The notes under the pieces are model-generated. The model was not told the origin of the DNA, ran no database searches, and saw only the letters and a list, made by a program, of their open reading frames with translations. From Streptomyces sp. DH5 (GTDB lineage Bacteria > Actinomycetota > Actinomycetes > Streptomycetales > Streptomycetaceae): 64,000 nucleotides of DNA. The stretch's first letter is position 1. Each line of letters begins with the position of its first letter. The stretch spans positions 1 to 64,000 of the forward strand of contig NZ_JAHWGP010000025.1 in NCBI RefSeq assembly GCF_020873915.1. The letters run 5' to 3'. Shown here piece after piece: positions 39,527 to 47,757 of this stretch. Both the position numbers and the translations under genes were made by a program.

Positions 39527-39995
39527 AGGCCCGCCGGGCGCCCGGCGCCTGCCCGTGGTGCCGTGGTTCAGGTGCCGGACGCCTTCTGGGGCAGCAGGTG
39601 TCGCAGGCGGGCGCGGAGTATCGGGTCGATGCCGCGCACGCCCGCTGCCACGCGCAGGGCGAGGCAGCCCGGAGTGGGTGGCGTGCCCGCCGGGTGCCCG
39701 GTGTCTGCCCGTGGTGCCGTGGTTCAGGTGCCGGACGCCTTCTGGGGCAGCAGGTGTCGCAGGCGGGCGCGGAGTATCGGGTCGATGCCGTGCACGCCTG
39801 TTGCCACGCGCAGGGCGAGGCAGCCCGGAGTGGGTGGCGTGCCCGCCGGGTGCCCGGTGTCTGCCCGTGGTGCCGTGGTTCAGGTGCCGGACGCCTTCTG
39901 GGGCAGCAGGTGTCGCAGGCGGGCGCGGAGTATCGGGTCGATGCCGTGCACGCCTGTTGCCACGCGCAGGGCGAGGGAGCCGGAGTGGGTGGCGT
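39527..39995. repeat. 156-bp tandem repeat derived from the end of the GT2 gene
   Basis: Units begin at 39551, 39707 and 39863, exactly 156 bp apart. Units one and two differ at three positions. Unit two and the gene-end unit are identical over their first 114 bp, then differ by a small indel. A partial unit, with variants, precedes 39551. Each copy carries the last codons and stop of the GT2 gene plus about 17 bp beyond it. The copies seem to have arisen by recent tandem duplication. Confidence 0.92.
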
Positions 39996-41502
39996 AGGGG
40001 TGGACGAGGACGATGCCGTGGCGGCGGCTCGGGAGCACGAGGCGGCGCAGCAGGCCGGGGCCGGCCAGGGCGTGGGCCGTGACCGTGCGGGTGGAGCCGT
40101 CCCGGAAGCGCAGCCGCAGCCGCAGGTCCCAGGCGCCGGGGGCGAGGCCGGCCAGCCGGTCCGTGCACAGCGGGGTCTCCGCCGTCCAGGTGCCCCCGGA
40201 CGACGCCCGCCACGGCACCGTACGGCGCACGGCCACCCCGTTCCGGTCCCGGTGGCGCCACTCCGCCTCCACCTCCGTCGGGCCCGCCCGGGCCGTCCTG
40301 CCGTACAGCTCGTGCAGGCGCAGCCGCAGGCGGCCCGCGAGGGGGCGCAGTTCCGCGTCGACGGCGAGGGGGAGGTGGGACGCGGGGCGGGTCAGCAGGG
40401 GCTCCAGGGTGATCCCCGGCAGGGCCGGCGACCAGCAGGGCGTGCCGTCCGCCGCGCGGGCGTAGGGCGGGCGGAGCCTGGCCGGCCGGGCCGCCAGCTC
40501 CCGCAGGCGGGGCAGGTCGCGCGGCTCCGGGCAGGCCAGGACGACCCGCGCGATCAGCCGGCCCGGGGCGACCGGGTCGCGGGCCCAGTCGGCGGCGTCG
40601 TAGTCGGCGAGGAACGCCCGCGTGTGGGTCCACCACTCCCGCCGGTAGGTCTCGTCCCGCAGGGGGAGTTCCCGCGCGTACATGCGCAGGTCGTGGTCGA
40701 GGAACTTGGCCCTGACCCGGTGCGCCAGCGGTTTCTCCCCGGCGTCCAGCAGGATCCCGTGGGCGGTGCGGCAGGCGTGGGTGCGCGAGCGCCAGTTGTC
40801 GATCCCGGCGCGGGCCAGTGAGATCGACAGCCGCCGCGCGGAGCGGCGGACGTGCCAGACGTACACCCGGTCCGGGATCAGCGCGACGCGCGGGGCGGCG
40901 GCCCACACCCGGGCCGTGAAGACGATGTCCTCGTAGGGGAAGCGGCCCTCGGGGAAGCGGATGGCGTGCGCGCGCAGGAAGGCCGTGGCGTAGAGCTTGT
41001 TGACGCAGAGCGTGTCGTACACCAGGCGCGGGTGGCGGACGGGGTGGGTGAGGACGGCGGGGGCCGCGTACAGGCCGGGCTCCCACGGGACCTCGCGGCC
41101 CGACGGCAGTTCCCTGCGCACGCACAGGCCGCCGGTGACCTCGGCCTCCGTCCCGGTCGCCGCCGTGAGCAGGGCGTCCACCGCGCCGGGCGGCAGGACG
41201 TCGTCGCTGTCCAGGAACATCACGTACGGCGCGGTCACCGCGTCGAGCCCGGTGTTGCGCGGGGTGCCGCAGCCGCCGCTGTTGACGGGGAGCCGGATCA
41301 CCCGCAGCCGGGGCTCGTCGGCGGCCAGCCGGTCCAGCAGGCCGGCGCTGCCGTCCGTGGAGCGGTCGTCGACGGCGACGACCTCGCGCACGGCGGGGCC
41401 CTGTCCGAGCGCCGAGCGCACGGCGTCGGTCACGTGGGAGGCGTCGTCGTGGCCGATCACGACGACGGCGACGGCGGCGGCCGGGGGGTGTGGGGGGTGC
41501 AT
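39880..41502 (-). CDS. GT2 glycosyltransferase with C-terminal beta-rich domain
   Basis: The 540-residue protein has an intact GT2 domain: VAVVVIGHDDASHVTDAV, VAVDDRSTDGS, VMFLDSDDVLPPG and GRFPYEDIVFTARVW. A helical linker (RVRAKFLDHDLRMYARELP) matches RFLKHDFRMYAGDLP-type sequence in its paralogue at 31834-33492. The C-terminus is beta-rich. GAGG lies 6 nt before the ATG. Its last 32 codons are inside the 156-bp tandem repeat, so the natural C-terminus may have been altered by duplication. It likely adds sugars to the surface polymer. Confidence 0.85.
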   Translation of the reverse strand: MHPPHPPAAAVAVVVIGHDDASHVTDAVRSALGQGPAVREVVAVDDRSTDGSAGLLDRLAADEPRLRVIRLPVNSGGCGTPRNTGLDAVTAPYVMFLDSDDVLPPGAVDALLTAATGTEAEVTGGLCVRRELPSGREVPWEPGLYAAPAVLTHPVRHPRLVYDTLCVNKLYATAFLRAHAIRFPEGRFPYEDIVFTARVWAAAPRVALIPDRVYVWHVRRSARRLSISLARAGIDNWRSRTHACRTAHGILLDAGEKPLAHRVRAKFLDHDLRMYARELPLRDETYRREWWTHTRAFLADYDAADWARDPVAPGRLIARVVLACPEPRDLPRLRELAARPARLRPPYARAADGTPCWSPALPGITLEPLLTRPASHLPLAVDAELRPLAGRLRLRLHELYGRTARAGPTEVEAEWRHRDRNGVAVRRTVPWRASSGGTWTAETPLCTDRLAGLAPGAWDLRLRLRFRDGSTRTVTAHALAGPGLLRRLVLPSRRHGIVLVHPYATHSGSLALRVATGVHGIDPILRARLRHLLPQKASGT

Positions 41503-41573
41503 GACGTCCTCGGGTGCGGTATGGGCTGTTCATACCCTTTGCCCGTCCGAGGGCGTCTCCTACCCGCCGCGGG

Positions 41574-42068
41574 TCACGCCTCGCCGGCCGCGGCCTTGTC
41601 CAGTGCCGTGGTCAGCTCGTGCAGACGGGCGCTCAGGGAGCGGATGTCCTCGCCCTGGAAGCCGGTCGCGGCGAGGATGCGGCGCGGCACCTCCCGGGCG
41701 CGCTCGCGCAGCGCGGCGCCCTCCTCGGTGGGCCGGACCTCCACCGACCGCTCGTCGCGCGCACTGCGCTCGCGGCGCACCAGTCCGGCCGTCTCCAGGC
41801 GCTTGAGCAGCGGGGACAGCGTGCCGGAGTCCAGCCGCAGGTGTGCGCCGAGCTGCTTGACGGGCAGCGTTCCGTGCTCCCACAGCACCAGCATGACCAG
41901 GTACTGCGGATAGGTGAGCCCGAGGTCCTTCAGCACCACCCGGTAGACGCCGTTGAAGGCGCGGGAGGCGGCGTGCAGGCTGAAGCAGATCTGCTGGTCG
42001 AGGCGGAGCCAGTCGTCCGCGGCGCCCGGCAGCGGGGGTGTCGCGGGTGGGTTCGGGGTGGCGGTCAT
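41574..42068 (-). CDS. ohrR: OhrR, organic-peroxide-sensing MarR regulator
   Basis: The 164-residue MarR protein has the reactive Cys of OhrR at Cys28 (QICFSLHAASRAFNGVYR) and the Tyr-containing LTYPQYLVMLVLWEHG. The winged helix is at about 60-105 (LDSGTLSPLLKRLETAGLVRR). Oxidation of the Cys by organic hydroperoxides releases it from DNA. It is divergent from ohr, with a perfect palindrome between. The ATG at 42068 is chosen by homology to the usual length; an upstream in-frame ATG at 42095 would sit in the operator region. Confidence 0.93.
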   Translation of the reverse strand: MTATPNPPATPPLPGAADDWLRLDQQICFSLHAASRAFNGVYRVVLKDLGLTYPQYLVMLVLWEHGTLPVKQLGAHLRLDSGTLSPLLKRLETAGLVRRERSARDERSVEVRPTEEGAALRERAREVPRRILAATGFQGEDIRSLSARLHELTTALDKAAAGEA

Positions 42069-42105
42069 GGCTCCAGGGTAGCTCTTGCGAGCCATTTGGT
42101 TGCGC

Positions 42106-42118
42106 GCAATTTAATTGC
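42106..42118. promoter_or_regulatory. OhrR operator with overlapping ohr promoter
   Basis: GCAATTTAATTGC is a perfect 13-bp odd palindrome and fits the AT-rich OhrR site CAATT-N-AATTG. TTGCGC at 42100-42105 can act as the ohr -35, with a -10 near TCTACT at 42123-42128, which places the operator in the spacer. Confidence 0.85.
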
Positions 42119-42194
42119 GTGCTCTACTTGTGGTCGTCAGGTGGCCGGAACCCTCAGGGCTCCGGCCCGGTCACCACTCGAGAGGGGTCTCCCC

Positions 42195-42608
42195 ATGGAC
42201 GCGCTCTACACCGCCGTCGCCACCGCCACCCACGGTCGTGAGGGCCGCGCCGTCACCTCCGACGGCAAGCTGGACCTCGGTCTGAGCGCCCCCGTGGAGC
42301 TGGGCGGCAGCGGCCAGGGCACCAACCCCGAGCAGCTGTTCGCCGCCGGTTACGCGGCCTGCTTCGGCAGCGCCCTCGGCGTGGTCGGCCGGGCCGCGAA
42401 GGTCGACGTCAGCGACGCCGCGGTGACCGTCGAGGTCGTCCTCGGCAAGCAGGGCGAGGGCTTCGCGCTCGCGGTGACGCTCCGCGTCGAGCTGCCCGAG
42501 GGCATCGAGGAGGAGACCGGCCGCAAGCTGGTCGAGCAGGCCCACCAGGTCTGCCCCTACTCCAACGCCACCCGCGGCAACATCCCCGTCGACCTCGTCA
42601 TCGAGTAG
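42195..42608 (+). CDS. ohr: Organic hydroperoxide reductase Ohr
   Basis: The 137-residue thiol peroxidase has both active cysteines: Cys in NPEQLFAAGYAACFGSAL (about residue 56) and Cys in AHQVCPYSNATRGNI (about 121), with the catalytic Arg in the early strand region. It reduces organic peroxides using lipoyl-type thiols. It is controlled by the divergent ohrR. Its last 11 bases overlap the end of the convergent membrane protein gene. Confidence 0.95.
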   Translation: MDALYTAVATATHGREGRAVTSDGKLDLGLSAPVELGGSGQGTNPEQLFAAGYAACFGSALGVVGRAAKVDVSDAAVTVEVVLGKQGEGFALAVTLRVELPEGIEEETGRKLVEQAHQVCPYSNATRGNIPVDLVIE

Positions 42609-44178
42609 TCCCGCCGCCCGGGTCCCCGACCCGCGCCAGCACCTCCCCCGTCCGCCGGCTCCACGTCACCACCACCGCCTCCTCGGGCAGCCGCTGCCAG
42701 GGCGTCAGCAGCAGCCAGCGCGCGTGGTACCGGCGGACCACCGCGGCCCGCTCGGCGCGGGTCGAACCGGGGTCCAGGTAGGCGCGCACGTCCTCCACCC
42801 GCCGCAGCCGCTCCCGTTCGTCCAGCGCCGGGTCCGGCCAGGCGGGCGCCGCGAGGTCCGGCCCGTACCCGGCGAGGGCGTGGACGGCGTGGTAGCCGTC
42901 GGTGATCACCACCTCGCCCCGGCCGACGTACCGCGCGGCCCAGTCGTACGACGGCCAGTCGGGCGGCTGTTCGAAGCCCACCGGGTCCACCGCGGGCGGC
43001 ACCACCGCCCCGGCCTGCACGGTCAGGAACCCGGCGCAGGCCCCCGCGGCCGCCGCCCCGCCCAGCAGCCGCCGCCACACCGGCCACGGCCGGGGCGCCG
43101 CCAGCTCCACCGCGAGCGCGAACTGCAGCGGCACCAGCGTGAGCCCCAGGATCCTGCCGTACGTGTAGTGCCCGCTGACCCAGCCGTACGCCACCACCAG
43201 GCAGTCCAGGACGAACATCAGCACCAGCGGGTCGCGCCACGAGGTGCGCCGCGCCCGCAGCCACAGCACCGGCAGCCCGAGCAGCGCCAGCCCGAACTGA
43301 CCGGCGAGGTCCAGGTACAGCCGCCGGTGCATCGCGTCCACACTGCCGTCCCCGGCCAGCGCGAAGACGTCGAAGTACGGCCAGCACGCCGCCACCAGCA
43401 GCGCCGCCGCCCCCGCCAGCGCCCACCGCCCGACGACCCCCGCCGCCCACCGCCGCTGCCGGCCGGCCACCAGCGCCACCGCGCCCACCGCCGCCGCGAC
43501 CGCCGTGATCGGGTGCACCAGCAGGATCAGCCCGTACAGCGCGCCCAGCGCCGCGTACCCCGACAGGGGACGCAGCCCGCCCGGCCCCACGTACCGCACG
43601 GCGGCCGCGTCCCCGGCCCGCTCACCCGTCAGCGCCCAGGCCCAGAAGGCGAGCCCGATCGCGAACGCCGACGGGTAGGCGAGGTTGCCCGTCAGCGACA
43701 TCAGGTTCAGGTAGCCGCTCCACCAGGCCCGCTCCACCCCCCACAGCAGCGTCATCGCGGTGAGCGCCAGCACCGGCGCCCACGGGCGCGGCGTCAGCAC
43801 CCGCACGAAACGGCCGATCCCGGTGAGCAGCACCAGCAGGTTCAGCGGCCCGGTGAGCTTGAGCACCTCCCAGCCGCCCAGACCGGTCAGCCGGGCGGCC
43901 GCCCCCTGCGCCACGGCGAACGGCGAGTAGTACGGGCTGCCCGCGCCCGGCAGGTCCGCCATCGGATGCCGGGGGCGCAGCAGATCGTCCTTGAGGCGTT
44001 CGACGACCGCCGCGTGCTGGCCGGCGTCGCAGCACAGCGGCACCCTCCAGTACGCCAGGGACATCACGAGCCAGAACAGGAAGCCGAAGAGCTGGTACGG
44101 GGTGGGGCGCCAGGCCCCGCCGCCGCGCAGCGCCGTGGCACCGCTCACGGTCCGCCGGACGAGGACTCCGGCGCTCAT
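42598..44178 (-). CDS. Polytopic GT-C-like membrane protein, paralogue of 27805-29379
   Basis: With ATG 44178 the product is 526 residues (a GTG at 44256 would add 26). About ten membrane helices; the first outer loop contains CCDAGQHAAVVERLKDDL, followed by SPYYSPFAVAQG. It shares YYSP, LLWG..AWWSGYL, AYPSAFAIGLAF and GWVSGHYTYGR with the protein at 27805. A soluble C-terminus ends RWLLLTPWQRLPEEAV. I infer a lipid-linked sugar transferase for wall-polymer decoration. No ribosome-binding site supports either start strongly. Confidence 0.75.
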   Translation of the reverse strand: MSAGVLVRRTVSGATALRGGGAWRPTPYQLFGFLFWLVMSLAYWRVPLCCDAGQHAAVVERLKDDLLRPRHPMADLPGAGSPYYSPFAVAQGAAARLTGLGGWEVLKLTGPLNLLVLLTGIGRFVRVLTPRPWAPVLALTAMTLLWGVERAWWSGYLNLMSLTGNLAYPSAFAIGLAFWAWALTGERAGDAAAVRYVGPGGLRPLSGYAALGALYGLILLVHPITAVAAAVGAVALVAGRQRRWAAGVVGRWALAGAAALLVAACWPYFDVFALAGDGSVDAMHRRLYLDLAGQFGLALLGLPVLWLRARRTSWRDPLVLMFVLDCLVVAYGWVSGHYTYGRILGLTLVPLQFALAVELAAPRPWPVWRRLLGGAAAAGACAGFLTVQAGAVVPPAVDPVGFEQPPDWPSYDWAARYVGRGEVVITDGYHAVHALAGYGPDLAAPAWPDPALDERERLRRVEDVRAYLDPGSTRAERAAVVRRYHARWLLLTPWQRLPEEAVVVTWSRRTGEVLARVGDPGGGTTR

Positions 44179-44277
44179 CGGGTGACGGGGAGGGAGGGCA
44201 TGCGAGACATCTGCCGTATGTTCCCCCCAAGTGTCACGGGCTTGACCTGATGTCACCTCTTCGAGTGACCTCGGCGG

Positions 44278-45543
44278 TCAGTGCACGCGCTCCAGCGGCG
44301 CCCCTTGCGCCGGCACGGCGAGCCGCCGCACCGCCGGCTCCAGCAGCAGCGGCACCCCCAGCACCGGCAGCAGCCAGGCCACGGTGATCAGCCGGTCGCC
44401 CCAGATGGCGATGTCCGGATGCCCCGCCTGGTTGAGGACCCCCGTACAGGCCGCGGCGACCAGGAAGGCACCGAACGCCGGCCGCCGCCGCGCGCCCAGC
44501 ACACCCGCGGTCAGGGCGGCCAGGAACAGCGGTTCCCACAGTTGCCGGCGCAGCCACTCCATCCAGAAGTTCCCCTGGAGCTGGAAGAACTCCGCCCAGG
44601 GACGTTCCCGGTCGGGCCGGGCGAAGTGATCGGTCAGCAGGTCCTGCACGCTCTCCGACACCGACGGGTAGTGCAGCAGCCGGGCCAGCACCACGGTGCC
44701 CAGCATCCCCGCGCACCCCGCCGCGGCCGGCGCCACCACCCCGGGCCCCGCGGGCAGACCCCGCCGGCGGCGCCGCACGGCGACCGCCGCGCCCGCGCCC
44801 GCCAGGCACAGCCCGAGGAACAGCGCCTGCGAGTGCTTCACGGTGAACAGCGCGACCAGCGCGGCGCACACCAGCACCGTGCCCGCCCGCGTCCCGCGCC
44901 CCCGGAGCACCAGCGCACAGCCCCACAGCGCGGCCAGCGTGAGCGTCAGCAGCAGCCCCTCCGTCATCGGGCGCATCGCCGTCGTCCCGCACGGCAGGAC
45001 GAGGAACAGGACCTGCCCGGTGAGCGCGAGCGGCACCGGAACCGACAGGGTGCGCAGCACCAGGAAGGCCAGCACCCCGCCCGCGCAGGTGATCACCACG
45101 CCCGCCGCCCACAGCCCCCAGGTCGCTCCGAACAGGGTGACGAACGGCAGCAGGACCACCGGGTAGCCGGGACGCACCTCGAAGATCCGCATGAACCGCT
45201 CCGGCATGAACGGCACGGTGTGCCCGGCCGTCTGCCCGGCCGCCAGCCCGGCCTCGACCGCCCGCCACTCCCGCTCCCGGCACTCCTGAAGGACCCGCGG
45301 GGCGGGGTCCGGGGCGTGGAAGCGCACCACGTCCACGTTCTGGTCGCGGTGGGCGATCGCCGCCCGGCCCGCGCAGTAGTGGTCGATGGTGACGGCCGCC
45401 GCCTCCCGCTTGTCCGCGCCGCCCAGACTCAGCGCGTAGGAGAGGTAGTTCTTGCTGTCGGGGGTGTCCCGGCCGGAGACGTTCGCCAGTTGCAGCACCG
45501 CGAAGACCGCGGCCAGCAGCAGCACCCAGGTGCGCGGCCTCAC
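44278..45543 (-). CDS. Second GT-C-like membrane protein
   Basis: This 421-residue protein has about nine to ten hydrophobic helices. After helix one comes GRDTPDSKNYLSYALSLGG, an acidic first loop as in GT-C glycosyltransferases, and later RFMRIFEVRPGYPVVLLPF. It is not obviously paralogous to the neighbouring 42598 protein. The GTG start overlaps the upstream fusion gene stop (GTGA), so it is part of that operon. Function is inferred from context: transfer or flipping of a lipid-linked sugar. Confidence 0.7.
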   Translation of the reverse strand: MRPRTWVLLLAAVFAVLQLANVSGRDTPDSKNYLSYALSLGGADKREAAAVTIDHYCAGRAAIAHRDQNVDVVRFHAPDPAPRVLQECREREWRAVEAGLAAGQTAGHTVPFMPERFMRIFEVRPGYPVVLLPFVTLFGATWGLWAAGVVITCAGGVLAFLVLRTLSVPVPLALTGQVLFLVLPCGTTAMRPMTEGLLLTLTLAALWGCALVLRGRGTRAGTVLVCAALVALFTVKHSQALFLGLCLAGAGAAVAVRRRRRGLPAGPGVVAPAAAGCAGMLGTVVLARLLHYPSVSESVQDLLTDHFARPDRERPWAEFFQLQGNFWMEWLRRQLWEPLFLAALTAGVLGARRRPAFGAFLVAAACTGVLNQAGHPDIAIWGDRLITVAWLLPVLGVPLLLEPAVRRLAVPAQGAPLERVH

Positions 45544-47756
45544 GACGCGGTCAGCCGGCCGCGGTCGCCGGCCTGGGCGGGCAGCCGGGCCGGGCCCGGC
45601 GGGCGCTCCGGCAGCGGCTCGCCCAGCATCAGCGCGCGCACCACCCGTTCGGCGGCCCGGCCGTCGTCGAACTCGCAGTACCGCTCACGGAACGCGGACC
45701 GCAGCCGCTCCGCCTCCCCGTCCCGCCAGGTCCCGGAGTCGAACAGCCACGCCAGCTCCCGGTAGGAGCGCGCCACGTGACCCGGCGCCTCGGCGGTGAT
45801 GTCGACGTAGGCGCCGCGGCTCGCCCGGAAGGCGTCCCAGTCGTCGGCGTGCAGCACGATCGGCCGGTCCAGGTTGGCGTAGTCGAACATCAGCGCCGAG
45901 TAGTCGGTGACCAGGACGTCGGCGGCGAGCAGCACCTCCTGCACCTCCGGCTCGTCCGTGGCGTCCACCAGCACGCCCCGCCGGTGCAGTTCGGCGAGGC
46001 CCAGCCCGCGCGCGGGCCCGGCGGCGAGCGAGGGGTGCAGCCGGACCACCAGGGTGCGGCCCTCGCCCAGGTCGGCGGCGAAACGGGCCAGGTCGATCCG
46101 TTCCACCAGTCCGTCCCTGCGGTAGTCGCGGCGGGTCGGCGCGTACAGCACCACCGTGTCGCCCTCCGGGATCCCGAGCCTGGCGCGGACCGCGCGGCCG
46201 CCGTCCGGGCCCGCGCCGACCAGGACGTCGTTGCGGGGGCTGCCCGAGCGCAGGGAGGTGAAGTGACAGGGGAAGGCCCGCTCCCACACCAGCTCGGAGT
46301 GCCGGTTGGCGACCAGGCTGTGGTCCCAGCGGTCGGCCCGGCGCAGCATCTGCGGTACGTCGAAGCCGTGCCGGGCGCCCGGCTTGCCGAGCAGGTCGGC
46401 GCCCATGAACTTCAGCGGGGTGCCCTGATGGGTGTGGATGTGCACGCTCCCCGGGCGTTTGACCAGCGCCCCCGACCAGTTGACGTTGTTGACGAAGTAC
46501 GTGGCCCGCTCGACCGCCCTGCGGTAGCCGGGGGAGTCCAGGAGCACGTACTCGGTGTCCGGCGGCAGTCCGGCCGCACGCTCCTCGTCGGCCAGCACCC
46601 ACACGCCCCGGATGTGCGGGGCGAGCTCACGCGCCGCGCGGTGGATCGCCGCCGGGTCGCCCAGTACGCCCCGGTGGGAGAACGCCGAGTACACGGCGAG
46701 GTCCGGGTCCAGTGGGCGGCGCAGCACCGCCCGGGCCCGCACGGCCCGCGCCGCCGTCGCGGTACGGGCCTGCCGGGCCCGCCGGCCCAGCTCCCGGCCC
46801 GCCCGCCCGGCCTGCCGCCGCAGCACGTATCCGGCGAAGCTCCCCTCCAGCACCCGCAGTTCGGCCGGGACCCGGACGCCCTCCGGCCGGTGCGCGTGGA
46901 ACATCTCGGCCGTGCGGCGGAAGAACTCGGCCCTGTCGGACGGGGGCAGCCGGTCCGGCTTGGAGAGGATGTCGAGACAGTGCTCGCCCATCTTGGCGTG
47001 CAGGAACGGCCGCCAGTGCGCGAGCGCCGGGCGGGCGTCGACGAAGCGGAACACCCGCGCGTACTGCTCGTGGACGTCGAAGTGCTTGCGGCTGGTGGTG
47101 GACAGGATGCTGCCCTGGCGGCGCTGCCGGTAGTACAGGCAGATCCGGTCCAGGGTGGCGATGCGCTCCGCGCTGAGCATCACCGGGAACGTCCAGGGCG
47201 TGTCCTCGTAGTAGCCGGGCGGGAAGGTGAAGCCCTCCCGTTCGACGAAGTCGCGCCGGTAGGCCTTGTTCCACACCACCATCAGCAGGTCGAGGATCTC
47301 CGGGTGTTCGGCGGCGGTGAAGGTGCCCCCGGCGTTGTCCGCCAGGACGTGGGCCAGCACGTTGCGGCGGGTGCCGCCCCACCAGTGGGCGCGGGCGTAG
47401 TCGAAGACCAGCACGTCCGGGTCGCCGGTCTCGTCGAGCCGGTCGGCCAGGGCGCGCAGCGCGCCCCGGGTGAGGGTGTCGTCGCTGTCCAGGAAGAGCA
47501 GGTAGTCGCCACTCGCGTGCGGCAGCGCCGCGTTGCGGGCTCGTCCGAGTCCCACGTTCTCCGGCAGGTGCAGCACCCGGACCCGCTCGTCCCGGGCCGC
47601 GTACGCGTCGAGGATCGCGCCGCAGCCGTCGGGGGAGCGGTCGTCGACGGCGATCACCTCGATGTCGCGGTACGACTGCTCGAGCACCGAGTCGAGGCAG
47701 GCGTGCAGGTAGCCCTGCACCTTGTGGACGGGGACGACGACGGTGAAGCGGGGCAC
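45540..47756 (-). CDS. GT2/TagF-like fusion, intact GT2, altered TagF His
   Basis: The 738-residue protein starts with a complete GT2 domain: VVVPVHKVQGYLHACLDSVL, IAVDDRSPDG, LLFLDSDDTLTRG (Asp90-93), VWNKAYRRDF and PGYYEDTPWTFP. The C-terminal Glyphos_transf domain has FVNNVNWSGALVKRP, LYAPTRRDY, VVRLHPSL and TDYSALMFDYANLDRP, but its key motif reads THQGTPLK: Gln444 replaces the catalytic-type His before GTP, with a His one place earlier. It may transfer only the GT2 sugar, or use a shifted His. GTG start 1 nt after the upstream gene. Confidence 0.85.
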   Translation of the reverse strand: MPRFTVVVPVHKVQGYLHACLDSVLEQSYRDIEVIAVDDRSPDGCGAILDAYAARDERVRVLHLPENVGLGRARNAALPHASGDYLLFLDSDDTLTRGALRALADRLDETGDPDVLVFDYARAHWWGGTRRNVLAHVLADNAGGTFTAAEHPEILDLLMVVWNKAYRRDFVEREGFTFPPGYYEDTPWTFPVMLSAERIATLDRICLYYRQRRQGSILSTTSRKHFDVHEQYARVFRFVDARPALAHWRPFLHAKMGEHCLDILSKPDRLPPSDRAEFFRRTAEMFHAHRPEGVRVPAELRVLEGSFAGYVLRRQAGRAGRELGRRARQARTATAARAVRARAVLRRPLDPDLAVYSAFSHRGVLGDPAAIHRAARELAPHIRGVWVLADEERAAGLPPDTEYVLLDSPGYRRAVERATYFVNNVNWSGALVKRPGSVHIHTHQGTPLKFMGADLLGKPGARHGFDVPQMLRRADRWDHSLVANRHSELVWERAFPCHFTSLRSGSPRNDVLVGAGPDGGRAVRARLGIPEGDTVVLYAPTRRDYRRDGLVERIDLARFAADLGEGRTLVVRLHPSLAAGPARGLGLAELHRRGVLVDATDEPEVQEVLLAADVLVTDYSALMFDYANLDRPIVLHADDWDAFRASRGAYVDITAEAPGHVARSYRELAWLFDSGTWRDGEAERLRSAFRERYCEFDDGRAAERVVRALMLGEPLPERPPGPARLPAQAGDRGRLTAS

Positions 47757-47757
47757 G

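Noticed and set aside
39527-39995. CRISPR array
   Set aside because: The 156-bp units are direct tandem copies without distinct spacers, and derive from a neighbouring gene end.
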